64,000 nt of DNA, taken from NCBI GenBank assembly GCA_010093685.1, contig MU006239.1, positions 650,520 through 714,519 on the forward strand, written 5' to 3'. Below are positions 31,640-43,563 of this stretch, one piece after another. The translations under genes and the position numbers were made by a program. Position 1 is the stretch's first letter. The number at the start of each line of letters is the position of its first letter. Below the pieces are notes generated by a model. It was not told the origin of the DNA, did not search any database, and saw only the letters and a list, made by a program, of their open reading frames with translations. This DNA is from Ophiobolus disseminans. Lineage: Eukaryota; Ascomycota; Dothideomycetes; Pleosporales; Phaeosphaeriaceae.

Positions 31640-31781
31640 TGACTTCACGGGCGTCTTGTGAACGTAAATAGAAGCGTGAAGTGTTATCTGTCACCTTGGT
31701 GTTTGGATGCTCGCTCTGGTTACCGTCGTTGGGCTTCTGTTGTGTGCGGCGGGTAGCAGACGGCGCGTCATCGATGCTCAC
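31640..31781 (-). pseudogene. Second SUMO N-terminal fragment
   Basis: A minus-strand frame starting at ATG 31781 contains KPNDGNQSEHPNTKVTDN, which lines up with the LEDGG-SEHLNIKVTDN of the neighbouring SUMO relic. The strand after it (TSRFYLRSQD) no longer fits. Two copies of the SUMO N-terminus in the same orientation about 170 bp apart suggest a tandem duplication. Confidence 0.55.
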
Positions 31782-33957
31782 GTAGCGGACATTGCCGTCG
31801 CCGTAGATAGAGGAAGATGGAAAACTCTGTGGGTAACTGGTCTGTCGCGGCGGGTGGATGGGCTTGCGCTTTGAGCGAACGCAGCCCCGGGCCTAGTTCT
31901 GATCTTGCTTTTCTAGAGGGTGTATTCTCGTTGGGAGGAGCGCAGGGGGTGGCGGCAGGGCACGCCCTCTGCACGGCACGACATGTGGGTATAGGGCTTT
32001 GGCTGGACGGTGACTCTCTCAGGAAGCGGCAGCGTCGGACCCACCTGCGCCAGAGCAAGAATGCGCGCAAGCCCAGGAGGGAGGCTAGCGAGCTTGACTG
32101 AGCAGGCTGCTGGCTGCCGATGCAGCATGACCAAGGCGATGAAGCAGGTGCGGAGGATGGAGCAGGATGCGGGCTGCGGTCTGCGGGCTGCGGGCTGTGG
32201 GCTGCCGATGCAGCGTGACCGAGAGCGGGTGCAGAAAACGGAAGTGGCTTGCGCATTTGGACGCCCAGAGTCGACCATCCAGTCTTTACTATCCGAACCC
32301 ACCGCTGAGCTCAGCTTGCCTATACTCTTGAGTCCCATCGACCACGATGAGGTCGACGGCGTCCTGCCGCGGCACAACATATCCATCCTCAGCCACACAA
32401 TCACCGACAACGAGGAGCTGGACAGGCCGATCTCACTAAGCGCATACGAGAGGAATGCCAGGGCGGAGCCGTCGATGCTACATAACTGGTCGACACCTCA
32501 CGAGTAGACAATGCTCCACACACGCTGTAAGCTTGCTCAGCACTAGAAGTCACCGCTATACATGGGCGAAGGATTTCGGCAAACATCCCGTTGAAAGTAG
32601 TTGCACCACTGAGATTAAGAACGAGATCCTCTAAAGTTTCTGTGTAGCTGCTTTACTAGTCGCTGCTTACCCAGATGAGGGACCTGTATAATGCTACATA
32701 AACGAACGATACCCCACAAGCGGACAATGCCTCACATATAATTCTATAAGCTCACTCAGCACCACCCTCAGCTCCCGCACCACAGCAAATGAGGTGCGTC
32801 TACTTTCGCAACACCTCGTTGTACCACACACAGCTGAGACCGTTCCGCCTCCATGACAGCCAACGCATCACCAAGGTGGTTGCGAGTGCAACTGTTGGTC
32901 GACCCTCCTTCATTCACGCCAACGGCCGTATTGTCTCAGAGTCCTAGGTCTCCCCGCCCGTTGTGGCTCTCTGCGTAACCCAGCAGCCACTAATGACTAC
33001 CAACAACCAGGCAGCGGGCCAGCGCGATCTCCACAATGCTACTCTTTGACTCATTGCGAGCGGTTGGGAGGCATGGCTAGGGCACGAAGGGCTGCGCGGT
33101 GTGCGAGGAGTGGAGCTCTTAAACTCGTTGCGAGGGGCTGGGAGGCAACAGGATTTAGTTCAACATTCACAGTGCGTCTGGAGACGGCACTGAAAGATTT
33201 GAACAACTTTGCAGTACAATCGTACGTTACGAGGCTGAGATCTGAGTTTCTCGTCGATTACCTGCGACCACGCATTTATCAGACATAAGTGCTACCTCTG
33301 CCGAAGTCAGTAAAGCGGCTCAATACACACATGCTTGGCAATCAATTTCGATGCGCAATAAAGATCGAATGGCGAGATCTACGCACATTGAAACAGTATA
33401 AGCCCTATAAATAGACGTTGCAGCCGAACTGTTGCCTGTAAGAGCTAGACTCGCTCTTCTCGAGTATGGAGATATTATATTGCTCTACATGAGCAGGCCT
33501 TCTGCTATACTGATCACCTTATTGGTGTTCAAAGGTCTTCCTTCTCTCCGCCGCGCAGCGGATTGCCTGTACCGTTCATAATTGTTAGCAAACAAGATTC
33601 GTATAGACTACTATTCGACTGTTGGTTAATTGCTTTGGCAGAAAGATAGCAGTCCGACACGTGATTCGGCAGATTCCCGTTTGCTTGGGTCGCTGGGTCA
33701 CCGGAACAAACAAATAAGATTGCCAGAATGTTGAGTCACGTGGGAAAAAAGACAAACAACAACTAACTAATTTGCGCTAACTTATTGGTCTTTGCTCGAT
33801 TCTTTAAAATTAGAATTTGCAAAGCTCTTTCTTCCCTCTACATTACGATTCTCACTCACCTCACTGGACAAATGCTGAAATAGCTCTATCCGCAATTCCA
33901 CCTCGGTATGCTTCTTCTACACCTACACATCTTCGCTATCATCCCGTTCGCCAGCTA
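31782..33957. other. No firm gene; GC-rich minisatellite inside
   Basis: Several overlapping frames on both strands at 31817-32507 look like GC-driven open frames. The plus frame ending at 32507 has a plausible segment (LPILLSPIDHDEVDGVLP) but no match I can name. A fragment near 32790-32945 (MRCVYFRNTSLYHTQLRPF) is also unassigned. A simple repeat of GCGGGCT units lies at 32165-32205. From 33300 to 33800 nothing is seen. Confidence 0.35.
32165..32205 (+). repeat. GCGGGCT minisatellite
   Basis: GCGGGCTGCGGTCTGCGGGC and its continuation make about six imperfect 7-bp units, next to GGAGGATGGAGCAGGATGC. It is low-complexity sequence with no coding sense. Confidence 0.7.
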
Positions 33958-35128
33958 ATGTGGCAGATACAATCCCTGCATTCACCTCTGATCAACAGCA
34001 TGCAGCAAGACCCAGATCTTGTGGACCTAGATTGCAAGCTGTCTTCAGCAGCTGTAACACCACAGACTCCGCAATCAATTGTTCAAGTGTATCTTCTGGA
34101 GCGATCTGCTGTGTTCAAAGAGCTCGCAGACCTCCGACGGAAGGTAAGGTACTAAGCATAGATCTATGGATTGCGCTGACATCAACAAGGGATGGGAGAA
34201 TCCCCAGGGAGATGATTATTTCAAGAAAAAGCGCTTCCGGGCCGATCATGCCAACCTGGCCTTAAAGCGAATCTTCTTCAAGATGATGTGCCAGATTGGT
34301 GGCGAAATGCACCGCGCGACTTCCGCTCTGACACCAGCAACCTCACAGAATGGACGTCCTATCATTCTCGATCTCTGCATGGCACCTGGCGGCTTTGCAG
34401 CTTCCGTACTTCAAGCCAATAGCGATGCACTTGTCTGTGGTATCAGTTTGCCAATCTCTCAAGGTGGCCATGACATGCTGCTACCCAACTGGCAATCAGA
34501 CACTAGAGTACAAGTTCAGTTTCTTGATATCACAATGCTGGCTGCGGAGATGGATGTTACCGACATCCCCGTCAAGCATCCTGATGCTGCAAACTTCCTC
34601 TCAGATCGTCCATTCCATGGAGAACGGTTTGACCTCGTTTTCTGCGATGGACAGGTTCTTAGAATGCATCCTAGAGCGGAATATCGAGAAAAATGCGAAG
34701 CATGGCGGTTGCTTACGAGTCAGCTTGTACTGGCGATGCAGCGCATCAAGAAGGACGGGAAGCTAGTGGTCCTACTGCACAAATTGGACGCCTATCACAC
34801 GATCTTACTGCTGCACACCTTGAGCAAGTTCTCGTCACTGCAACTCTTCAAACCCATCAAGAAACACGCTGTCCGGTCGTCATTCTACGTTATTGCTGGA
34901 CACATACAGCTTGAGAGTACGTACTTCCAAGCAGATGTAACAACGTGGAAGAATGAGTGGCGTATCGCCACCTTTGGAAGCGAAGCCGAGTATGAAGAAA
35001 ACAAGGCTCTGTCCGACAGTGCTGTAAGGGATGTGTTACGGGATTTCGGTACTAAACTCGTTAAGCTGGGGGAACCTATCTGGGAGGTACAGAGTGCTGC
35101 GTTACGCAAGGCTCCCTTTGTCGGCTAA
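33958..35128 (+). CDS. FtsJ-like (RrmJ-type) methyltransferase
   Basis: A Rossmann-fold S-adenosylmethionine-dependent methyltransferase; relatives add 2'-O-methyl groups to RNA. Exon 1 runs from ATG 33958 (frame open from 33817) to 34143. A 46-nt intron (34144-34189, GTAAGG, GCTGACATC branch, AAG acceptor) joins RRK to GWENPQGDDYF. Exon 2 ends at TAA 35128. The SAM-binding motif is ILDLCMAPGGFAASVL (about 34360), the catalytic-type aspartate lies in FDLVFCDGQ (about 34632), and the lysine in KLVVLLHKLDAYH (about 34760). The fourth KDKE residue, usually Glu near the next strand, appears as VRSSFYVIAGH, so activity is uncertain. It has no premature stop and stands out as an intact gene here. 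Confidence 0.82.
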
Positions 35129-36623
35129 GGAAGTTTTATTTTAGCTAAACCTCTGTCGCGGAGCAAAAGATCAATCTCTAGCTCCACGCGCTAGTAGATA
35201 TATACACACGTACACCACGCGACAACTTCATTATCACTTTGCAATTTTGAAGTCACAGCGTGGCATACCTTGGCGTACTTCGATCCTCTAGTGTCTCCTT
35301 TATAGCCAATCTCCGCACTCTTTTAGTACTGGCTCTGCGCTATTGTTTAGATGATGAGAAGATTTGAGCTTACTCTTGTAGATCCATGGCATGGCGCTCA
35401 TGTCGGTGATCTAGTTCATAGGCGTTAGCACTTTATCGCCGCGTCCAAACGTTGCCGTAACGCGCCAAAAGTCTTTCGCAGTTCGCACGTCGTCTTGACG
35501 ACATTGCCGCACCAAAAATATGCACTCGGGCCGTATCCATCTTTGTCCCCAGCCTGATCTATCGAAAATCAATACTTCGTTTCCCTCAAGGACACTAACA
35601 CCGCTGTACGCCATATCACCGCTCAACACTGACTTCCTGCCCTTCAGGAATTTCCTACTTACATACGTTCACACAACACTTTGTATCCGCTTGCTGTACC
35701 ATTGCTCTGCTTTTTGCGGAACCTAGTTTTTGCGGTACATGATGATTTCGCTGGGGTTAGTGATCAAATTTAGATGCATTGCTATTACAAGTGAGGTCTT
35801 TGCTGACAACTATATGCGATGCAATTGCAGTCATCTTGGGTTCCATTCAGGGTGATGGTACTGGTTTTCGCGATACATGGTAGCGGAGAAGCAAGGTATT
35901 CACAACGCTCAAATTACTGAATCAAATCTAGACCGCCGTGGCACGTGTGCATACTGTTTCGATGCTTATACGCAGCCAACAGCCTCAAGTTACTTGCTCC
36001 AGGACTAGAGACTAATTTAAAAAGGCCGAAATGTCTCCTGTAGACGACGCTGAGACGACGATGTTGAATTTTATGAGATCTTTGTCCTCATCCTTGTGAA
36101 GTAGCAGCTATTCGGCCCTACTATTATGGAGTGCCCACGCGATCATCCTGTCCTATCCGCATCGCCTTCAATGTAGTGAAAACGCCACTTAATCTGCACA
36201 AAGGTGCTTATTCTTCGCTGCTGCTCATCTGCACAGCTTGACAAGCTTGTCATCGTTCGGCGACACCGGGATGCTGGCGTTGAGTGCAAGCGATAGAAGG
36301 TATGCTAGTCTACACGCAACATACATGCCACAAGCTTTGAGTTTGTATTTCATCCGGAAGGACTATAGAGATTAGAATGTTGCGGAGGACGGTGTTAGTG
36401 CTTCATCCAGGCGGCGGACGATCATTTGTGTTGTATAAGAGTGCGACTACTGAGTTTGCACGCTTCCGCCTGGACATGTGATGAAAGGCACAAGTTTTAG
36501 CATGATGATGTATTGTGTGTATGTTCTATCGTACGGAGTGAGTAGATGGAGATGGAAACAGGCTAAGCCCAAAAAGGCTAGATAGCCAAGCATACGCTCA
36601 TAGGAGCAGGTACCTCAGGGCTA
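35129..36623. other. Mostly empty; one gene fragment inside
   Basis: Aside from the fragment at 35342-35629, I see no coding frames, repeats or RNA genes. A short plus frame at 36624-36839 with one hydrophobic stretch follows and is not convincing. Confidence 0.4.
35342..35629 (-). pseudogene. Unknown conserved-looking protein fragment
   Basis: The minus strand reads IFDRSGWGQRWIRPECIFLV, then RTAKDFWRVTATFGRGDKVLTPMN, a TAG, and ITDMSAMPWIYKSKLKSS. The rhythm of Trp, Gly and Pro looks like genuine protein and the TAG is of the usual type here. I cannot name the family. Both ends fade, so only a piece of about 95 codons remains. Confidence 0.4.
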
Positions 36624-36839
36624 TTGAACAACATGAGATATAGCTTTAGTCGTGCGTGCCGTAGGGTTGGATTCAATGCGACGTATAAGCGGTGTTGTGC
36701 CCGTCAGTGTTTGGTGAATACGGTAGGATTAGGATTTCTTGGCTGTACCGTGTATATTGCTATCATGACCGGGCCGTTGCTAGGGTATGAGCTTTACATG
36801 TACGAGGTAATAAGACACGAAGTACGCGTGATCACGTGA

Positions 36840-39413
36840 GGGGTATCGGAGCACCAAGCTGGAATCGGCATTTTCCTCCGGAAAGTAACTTGATCTATTC
36901 TAGTTCAGCTGACAGGATCCAGGAGCCTCCTCATTGGCTAGCTAAAAACACGCAGAGTGGGCAACTCGCAAATACACAAAGAACTGACTGCAGGGTTCTT
37001 GCATAGCGCTAGGCATGATCATGGGAGTATTAAGTTAGCCCTTGTGCAGTCTCATGTTGCAGAAAGACACAAGGAGACCGCAAAGACACAACGATGTCTT
37101 ACGAGATGCCCTTAGTCAGGGTGCACAATGGCAGGATGCAACTGTGTTGCATCGCGTCGGCCACGGACAGGATGCAGATGACCTGGAGCGGGTTACAGGG
37201 CGTGGTATCTTGGGACATGATATACACGGGTGGAAGAATGTGGATCAGAATGCACGCGGGTGGGATACCCAGCGTCATAACGTACGCGTGTGAAACATCC
37301 CCAGGAGGGTTGCACGTGAGCAGGATAAATCCGGTGGGAAGGATCATCACGTCACTGCAATTGGCCGGATGTAAGTCAATTTATAGTCTAAGCAAAAAGT
37401 CGTGACTAATAAGTGGCACGAAGTGATTGGTAACAACCACATCGGTCTTTACCTTAACGCAGTGTCGGGGACAGTATGTATGGGGCACGTTAAATCCAAC
37501 ATCGATGGAACATTGGGAATCGCGGTGATGGATCTGGATGGAGCGGATACCAGTATGAACGGACTTGACAAGGAGTATGATCTCTTTGCGTGGTTTGGAT
37601 GGGAGGAATACGTTATTCACGTGTATGTGAAGCTGGTTGAGTGAGGGAACCAAGCTCGAGCAGGGTTAGAGCGGTTAGCGGTCAGGCTGGGAAGTTGCAA
37701 GCATCAGAACTCCATAGGATATTGAGGAAATGGTTGTCTGGGAAGAATAATAAGGTTTCATAGGCTGCAAAGGTGTTTTGAATTCACAATAACATTAGAG
37801 GTAGACTTTCTTTAATCGAGAGAATGGTGCGACTGTGTCAGTGGTATTGTCTGCTGCTATTTGAGAGGGATCTTGTCGTGATGCCCTCGCTGTATGCTAG
37901 CTTTACGCATTGCGATGAGACGGAATGTCATGCCCGTTTTACCTAGAGCATAATTACCAAGTTTACATCGAGTTCGGATAGGCAACAGGCATAGATCTTC
38001 GCAACACGTAGCTACCTAAGGCGCAAAAGGTGTCTTGCGAATGGGCGGTCAGGTTTTGCATGCGTAGGTCGACGGAGGTGATCGCGCGACGCGGTCCGAG
38101 GCTGTTATGTTCCCGACATCTCGCGCCGGCTCCGCTACAGTGCGATAGGGAGTACAACTGCTGGAGCACTGGAAAGTGCTGTCGGAGTAGCATCCCGCCA
38201 GACTTGCCAGAAAGCCCGTCGCAAACATAGAAGCTTGGTTCTTTCGCGCCGAACTCGCTTCGCAGTCGGTGTCGCATGAAGCGCCACGACCTTGCAGGTA
38301 CTTAGAGACGAACAGTAAAAGTGAACCAAGAAGTCAAGACCAATAGGGAGTCGTCGATAGAGAGTGGTTCAGTCTACGCGATCAGCCGGCTGAACTACAG
38401 CGAGGCTGGTAGAAGAAGATGATACAGTAAATTTTAAACTCGTCGCGTACAAGTGGGTCGTCTAAAGAAAGGCAACGCCAATTTACTCACAAACTGCGGG
38501 TTCAGCTAAGGTACCGAGCTGTTAAATCTGGGTAGGCTGAGTGGGCCTACTCCAAGCGTCTCACCCGCCGGGCCGCTATTTTCGCCCACGCTAACTCGGC
38601 CCAGATATCCACCTGAAGGCGCCCATTCTGACGGCTCTGAAGAGCTCTCTGCACTTCAGCCAAGGCGATTCGCAATTGCTATCCGCTGACGGTTACTGGA
38701 CTCTACCACCTACTATGACAAACGCGCTTGTCATCTCGCGACCCTGCCACTTGCCGGCGAGCCGTCAGACCGCCGAGCGCCGTCGCCAACACGCCCACGT
38801 ACTGAAGCAAACCGCTATACGACTGCACTACATACACATCGATGGGGTGCATCACTTCCTCGCCGACTTAGAGGCGCTCCTCCACACGGTCAAAACTGTG
38901 CGTTAATAGCAGACGGAAACACACTAGAGGTTGCTAGGCTATGTGTTCTCGTACGTTGCTAAGAGAACCGGCGGCACGGCGCCTTTGACAGCAGAGAAGA
39001 GAAGGGCAAGTGAGTCGCAGATTGAGCACGCGCATACGGTACTGACTTTGACAGCCTCTGCCTTAGATAGCTTAGGTATTCTCCCTCGCGTTGCAGCTGA
39101 GCACCGCGCGACGGCACCTCGATTGTCCATCGCCTGGTCTGGCTCCCTAGCTCGCGATTTCAAAGCCGGCGAGATGTGAGTGCACTGGCGAGAAGGCAAC
39201 AGCCACTGTATGGAAGAAACAAGTATGGCGCGAGGCAAATCGCAGGCCTAATGCCAGTAGTCTTGTGTGAAGGCGAGGCAGGGTTTCAGGGCAGCTACAT
39301 GGAATCAGAAAATGGTGTACGGTCCCAACGTCACGCTTCTATGCAAGGTCCGGGTATGTTGGCGATCAGCGAGCCATCCCGTGGTGTTGCCAAACCTGGC
39401 ACTCCTCTCGAGC
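36840..39413. other. No firm gene
   Basis: Candidate frames at 37094-37405, 37402-37644 (KWHEVIGNNHIGLYLNAVSG.. FAWFGWEEYVIHVYVKLVE), 37963-38277 minus and 38676-38906 were examined. None shows a motif, and none joins to a larger gene. Region 37100-37360 is rich in GGRTGGRA-like short words but has no clear period. Confidence 0.35.
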
Positions 39414-39809
39414 TTAAGACGAGCCTCGTAAAGTTGTCTGGTAGTTGCGGCGACGAGCGCATTGGCTGGCGGGTGAGACAACGTCCCGCGCACCAAGAGC
39501 TGCCGAGCAGGCTTGACGAGGCAGAATTTTCTTATTACGCATCAACCGCGTCACCACTTCGGCCAACAACGCCTCGTCAGCTTCTATCTTCTTTGCGTAC
39601 TCCTCACGCGTACGATCCAACGACTCCCAAGACATGTTCACGCACGGACGCCCGATGCGCGTGCACTCAGAACACTTTAGCCGGCCAGCCATAACGAAAC
39701 AATTCTTAGAATGGAGAAGACAATAATCACAATCAACGGAGGACAAAGAACCGTTGCGTTGAATTTCAAGAGCAAGGCGAAGTTGGTTCTGACGGGAACT
39801 GGAAGCCAT
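39414..39809 (-). CDS. Short protein with Zn2Cys6-type cysteine spacing (131 aa)
   Basis: The start is ATG 39809 (MASSSRQNQLRLALEIQRNG); the frame is open to 39887. Six cysteines are spaced C-x2-C-x6-C-x8-C-x2-C-x6-C (CDYC, SKNC, LKC, SEC, RPC), exactly the arrangement of the fungal binuclear zinc cluster, although the basic residues usual between the first cysteines are few. A helical charged segment follows (SLDRTREEYAKKIEADEALLAEVV). The last ~35 residues look out of register, so the 3' end may be frameshifted. It might be a DNA-binding or protein-binding zinc protein of repeated, element-linked type. No activation domain or partner is visible. Confidence 0.5.
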   Translation of the reverse strand: MASSSRQNQLRLALEIQRNGSLSSVDCDYCLLHSKNCFVMAGRLKCSECTRIGRPCVNMSWESLDRTREEYAKKIEADEALLAEVVTRLMRNKKILPRQACSAALGARDVVSPASQCARRRNYQTTLRGSS

Positions 39810-40360
39810 GGTTCCTGACCCCACTCGCAGGGCGGATCTGCTAGCTTCGCCATGGTTCATGCGCACATTGACGGGCGAAGGGTTCACTGATGCCGTGAAA
39901 GATCCATCACACGGAGGATACCATATTCAGGCCAGTGAATGGGACGAAGAAGCTCTCCGCGATGGCAGCCGCGGGGCAGCTGGGGGCGCGAGGGATGAAG
40001 TGCGACACGTTGTGGTCGGGGCCTTGCGAACGGGGATGCTGAGAGTGATTTTGCGGTTGTAGACTGGCAGCGTCCCTCCTGGTGGGCTATACCTTGTAGT
40101 GGTATTGAGCAACGTACTCAACAAGTAACAAGGCGTAGCCAGAACTCACTATTGCAGTTGTTGTGGTAATTGCTTCTCCCACTCAGGCGCTAAGACGTGC
40201 GGATGACGCACTCATTTCTAGGGGCCAGAGCGCCGGCTCACCATGATGCGCTGGGTCTCAAGGGCATCGTGTGGTGCGAAGACAGGATTCGGGAAGGTCG
40301 AGGTGACTGAGTTTTGACGCCACATCGCTGAGCAGTAAGCGCTGAAGGTCGAGATCCGCC

Positions 40361-41985
40361 TTGGCATGTGTTGTATATCTCTTCCATCCACAATGTCGCG
40401 AGACGCTCCTTTGGACGTGCATCGGTGATAGAATTTCGGATGATGGCTGGCTTCTACGATTTGCGTCCGCTTTGTCACACTACAGCCGGGAAGCACCAAC
40501 ACCAGAATCGTTAATGGCAGCGTCCGAGAAAAGTTTCAGGACAATCATGGTTGTGTTGTGGGCCGGTACGCGAGTGAGGTGTTTCTTTCCCTACCTGCAA
40601 CGTTTACCCACTGAGCTTTGCTTGGAAGTGTTTGGAATGCTGCTCAATAGTCCGGGCGGCAACATTCTCTTCTACTCCGAAGCACTCCACGTACTTCAGA
40701 AACTGCAAATGTCGCCAGAAGACAGATACAGCGTTCCATGTAGTGGTCCGTTATTTGTGCGTTGGATCACCGTCGGGAAGACGTCATACCTTGCCGGTCT
40801 GTACGATAAGAAGGTGTCGGGATCTTCTTTAATCAAAGCGGCGGATAAGGACTGGGATCATGTGGTTCTCCGGTGGAACGACTTTGGCGTAACGTATGCG
40901 ACCTGTGTCGACTCTCGTTCAGCCCCACATATTGCTGCCGGGTCTGGCTACCTTCAGGTCTTGCGCCGATGCGGAAGGATATGGATATCGATGGAGGTAC
41001 GGCAAATCACAACGCATGTAATCCACTCTAACAATACTTAGGGCCTACTAGTTTCTCACATCGATCAATCCTAACAGCCTTCTGCTTGCTTCCGATTAAA
41101 TAATTGTACGCAACTTCCACTGAACTCTCTCCCAGACAGACCGTGTGGTAGGAGAGACATGATCGGCTCCTACTCATCGTTAAAAGGGACAACTTGCATA
41201 TCTGTGGCCCATCGCAACTGGAACATCCAAGCCATTCGTTTCCACAAAGCCGAAGAGGATACTGCTCTTGTGTACACGGCAGCACCTAGTGACGCCACAT
41301 GGACCCACTGTCCAATCGCAAATACAGAGCGCATTGAAGCGATATGGGGTATACTCAACACAAGCAATAGGAGTGGTTTGGTGGTAGGTACATATGTATG
41401 TGAGATCACGCACTGAACTGACGAATGTATCCAGGTGAAAATATCACACAAGCTAGTTTGGCTGAGCAGCTACATCGATCAAAGCCATCCTTAGGACTGC
41501 TTCGTAATTGCGATTCCCTCCACGGAAGCTATTTATCATGGTGTCGCCACCAAGAATCAACAAGTACTTGGTCCTATACCCGACCTTCCAGCTCCAGATC
41601 AGTACTTTAACCTCATGTACCCTAAGACACACGGATATCCTGATCCTACTAGCCTCACGATCAATGCGCTATAGTCTTGCTCTACAGCATCATTAGACGG
41701 TGTGCGCAGAGTACGAACGAGTAGTCGTGGAGGCATTCACTTGGAGTACGACAGCATCGCTTGGTCTTTAGGCGATTTTCGTTTATCTGAAGCATCGAAA
41801 TAGACGGATTTTCCACAATGGGTGAGAATATCATTCACCATTAATTCAAGACAACGCGTTGAGTTCTACGTCAAGAAGGACGAGCGTGCTATTCAAATGA
41901 GGCGCATGAAGGGCTACATCATTGTGTAGTTTCACCAGAATGATGTACTTGTGCAGATTGAAGATTCACTCGTCCTTAATTGATC
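40361..41985 (+). pseudogene. F-box-like fungal protein, degraded
   Basis: The first frame (to 41041) contains LPTELCLEVFGMLLN near 40610, the opening of an F-box-like domain, then FVRWITVGKTSYLAGLYD and WDHVVLRWNDFGVT. A second frame (41159-41416) gives HCPIANTERIEAIWGI and GLVVGTYVCE. A third (about 41500-41985) gives DGVRRVRTSSRGG, HLEYDSIAWSLGDFRLSEASK, then TAG, RQRVEFYVKKDE and a further TAG. The three blocks together resemble a long fungal F-box-like protein with short introns. At least three TAG in the last block mark it as dead or dying. F-box proteins recruit substrates to SCF ubiquitin ligases; no specific substrate can be guessed. Confidence 0.55.
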
Positions 41986-42251
41986 GAGAAAATTGACTCA
42001 CAAATGTAAATCTCTCCATTCCAGCGTGCGGCACTTCAAAGGGTCGGCACTCTGGTCGACCAGATTGGGCCATTAGAACCTGAAGTATAGTATCTTTTAT
42101 ACGTAGCGTCATACTTCAAGCTATGCGCTTATTACCATTTGAGTACGGCAACTCGGCGTAAGCATACCCGTCTATATCTGCATCTCTGATGTCCAGGCAT
42201 AGCTTTAGGGATCTATGTGGGTCAGGGTATAGAGTGTGACCATGTCCGATT

Positions 42252-43025
42252 CTAATCTGCCGGACGGTACCTCTGCTGCCGGCTTCTTAACCCAAACGGA
42301 GCAATCGGCCTCTCGAGTGCCTCGATCCGTACCACCTGCGCCACCACCCACGCGCCTAGTTGTACCTTCATCTCCTCCACGATTCGACTCTCGGTCTTGG
42401 TCTCGATCGATACAGCGATAGGTCGAGCGCGCAGACCCTCGTAACCCACGTGGTTGATGGAATCGGTCGACATGCCGAGTAGGGATGATATAATGTCACG
42501 CGATGGACTGAAAGGCTCGAGGTGAGTGATATAATCCACGATCTTGCCAGTTGTGAGGCTGTTCGAATGTGTGGGGCGATGTTCCGGTGTGGTTCTGGCT
42601 GCAGTTCTGGATGGCGTCACTCTGGTCAGCGAAGCTTTTTGAGTATCTCAAGCCGTGGACGGGCCGAAGAGTACTTACACGCTTCGGAACCCAACTCTCG
42701 TCTCATCGTTTCCCAACGCCAGCTCCAGCACCTTGGTGTGCACGCGATTGTTCCACTCGGTCTTATGGTCCCAGTTCACCGAACATCGGTGCGACAGCGA
42801 AACGATGTCCTGTATTATCCGTAGCTCGCACAGCAGCTCGTCTACTGGCCTTTCGTCCGATTTGTCGAACTGGTCCTGCTTCACCCTGCCTATGTCCGCC
42901 TCCGCCAGCCGTTGTTTGAGTTTTGCAGGTACCACAGGCCCGTCGCCAGCATTCTCCAGCTTCTTCAAAAGCGAAAGCCCGTTTTCACCGAGTTGCTCCC
43001 GTTTCAAAGCGATCGTGTTCGCCAA
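42252..43025 (-). CDS. PD-(D/E)XK nuclease-like protein, two exons, C-terminally short
   Basis: Exon 1 starts at 43025 (MANTIALKREQLGENGLSLL; the first codon is ATG? or GTG-like context is not resolved) and ends at 42679; a 57-nt intron (42622-42678, GTAAGT, GCTGACCAG) joins GFRSV to VTPSRTAARTT. Exon 2 holds KIVDYITHLEPF, then RPIAVSIETKTESR with the E-x-K pair, then KVQLGAWVVAQVVRIEAL. This matches the layout of the fungal PD-(D/E)XK nuclease-like family, in which a Glu/Lys pair sits on the central strand. The frame ends at TAG 42252 soon after, where relatives usually have a further strand and tail, so it is probably truncated. The role of this family is unknown; many members lie in repeat-rich regions. 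Confidence 0.6.
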
Positions 43026-43563
43026 GTGTGTGTGTATGTCACCCTATTTCCAACATTCCATAAAGAGGCAATCTTCTTTGGGCTAGCCGAGCGGTAGGAA
43101 GATTGCGACTAGGTGTGCAATCGTAGAGGCGAACGGGCTTGGAGGTCATCGTCGTCTTTAATGGGCTCGTTGATGAGAGCCTCGTTGTACAAAAGAGGAG
43201 GAACGGGGTATGCGCTGCGTGCGAAGCAGTCTAAGCGAGGCGTCGCATCGTCGAATTTGTTGGGCGAGTACGTTACGCGTCGTCGGGAAATTGGCGCCGA
43301 CTTTTCGACGGCGAGGGCGTGCGCATGCGCTTCTTTTCAATGCTCTTTTGCGGTCGCTGTACCAGATTTTGAAGATTAGAATGTTAGCTCTAGTATTGTT
43401 GCCTATATTGAGGACTGTTTCAACGAATAAGTGATCCATGGCTTGATTAGCTAGGTTGTGGCAAAGTTTGATGCTAATATCTATAATCTGTAAGTAACAT
43501 TATCAGAGTAGCATAAGGGGTTCCACATTCACCAGAGGGCTATATTTAACCCTAATCTTTCTC
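43026..43563. other. Spacer, no gene seen
   Basis: A minus-strand frame at 43158-43439 and overlapping plus frames show no motif. It may include the promoter of the PD-(D/E)XK gene. Confidence 0.35.

Noticed and set aside
31817..32507. Overlapping GC-rich open frames on both strands
   Set aside because: Composition and the GCGGGCT repeat explain the openness; there are no motifs and no sign of a start or intron.
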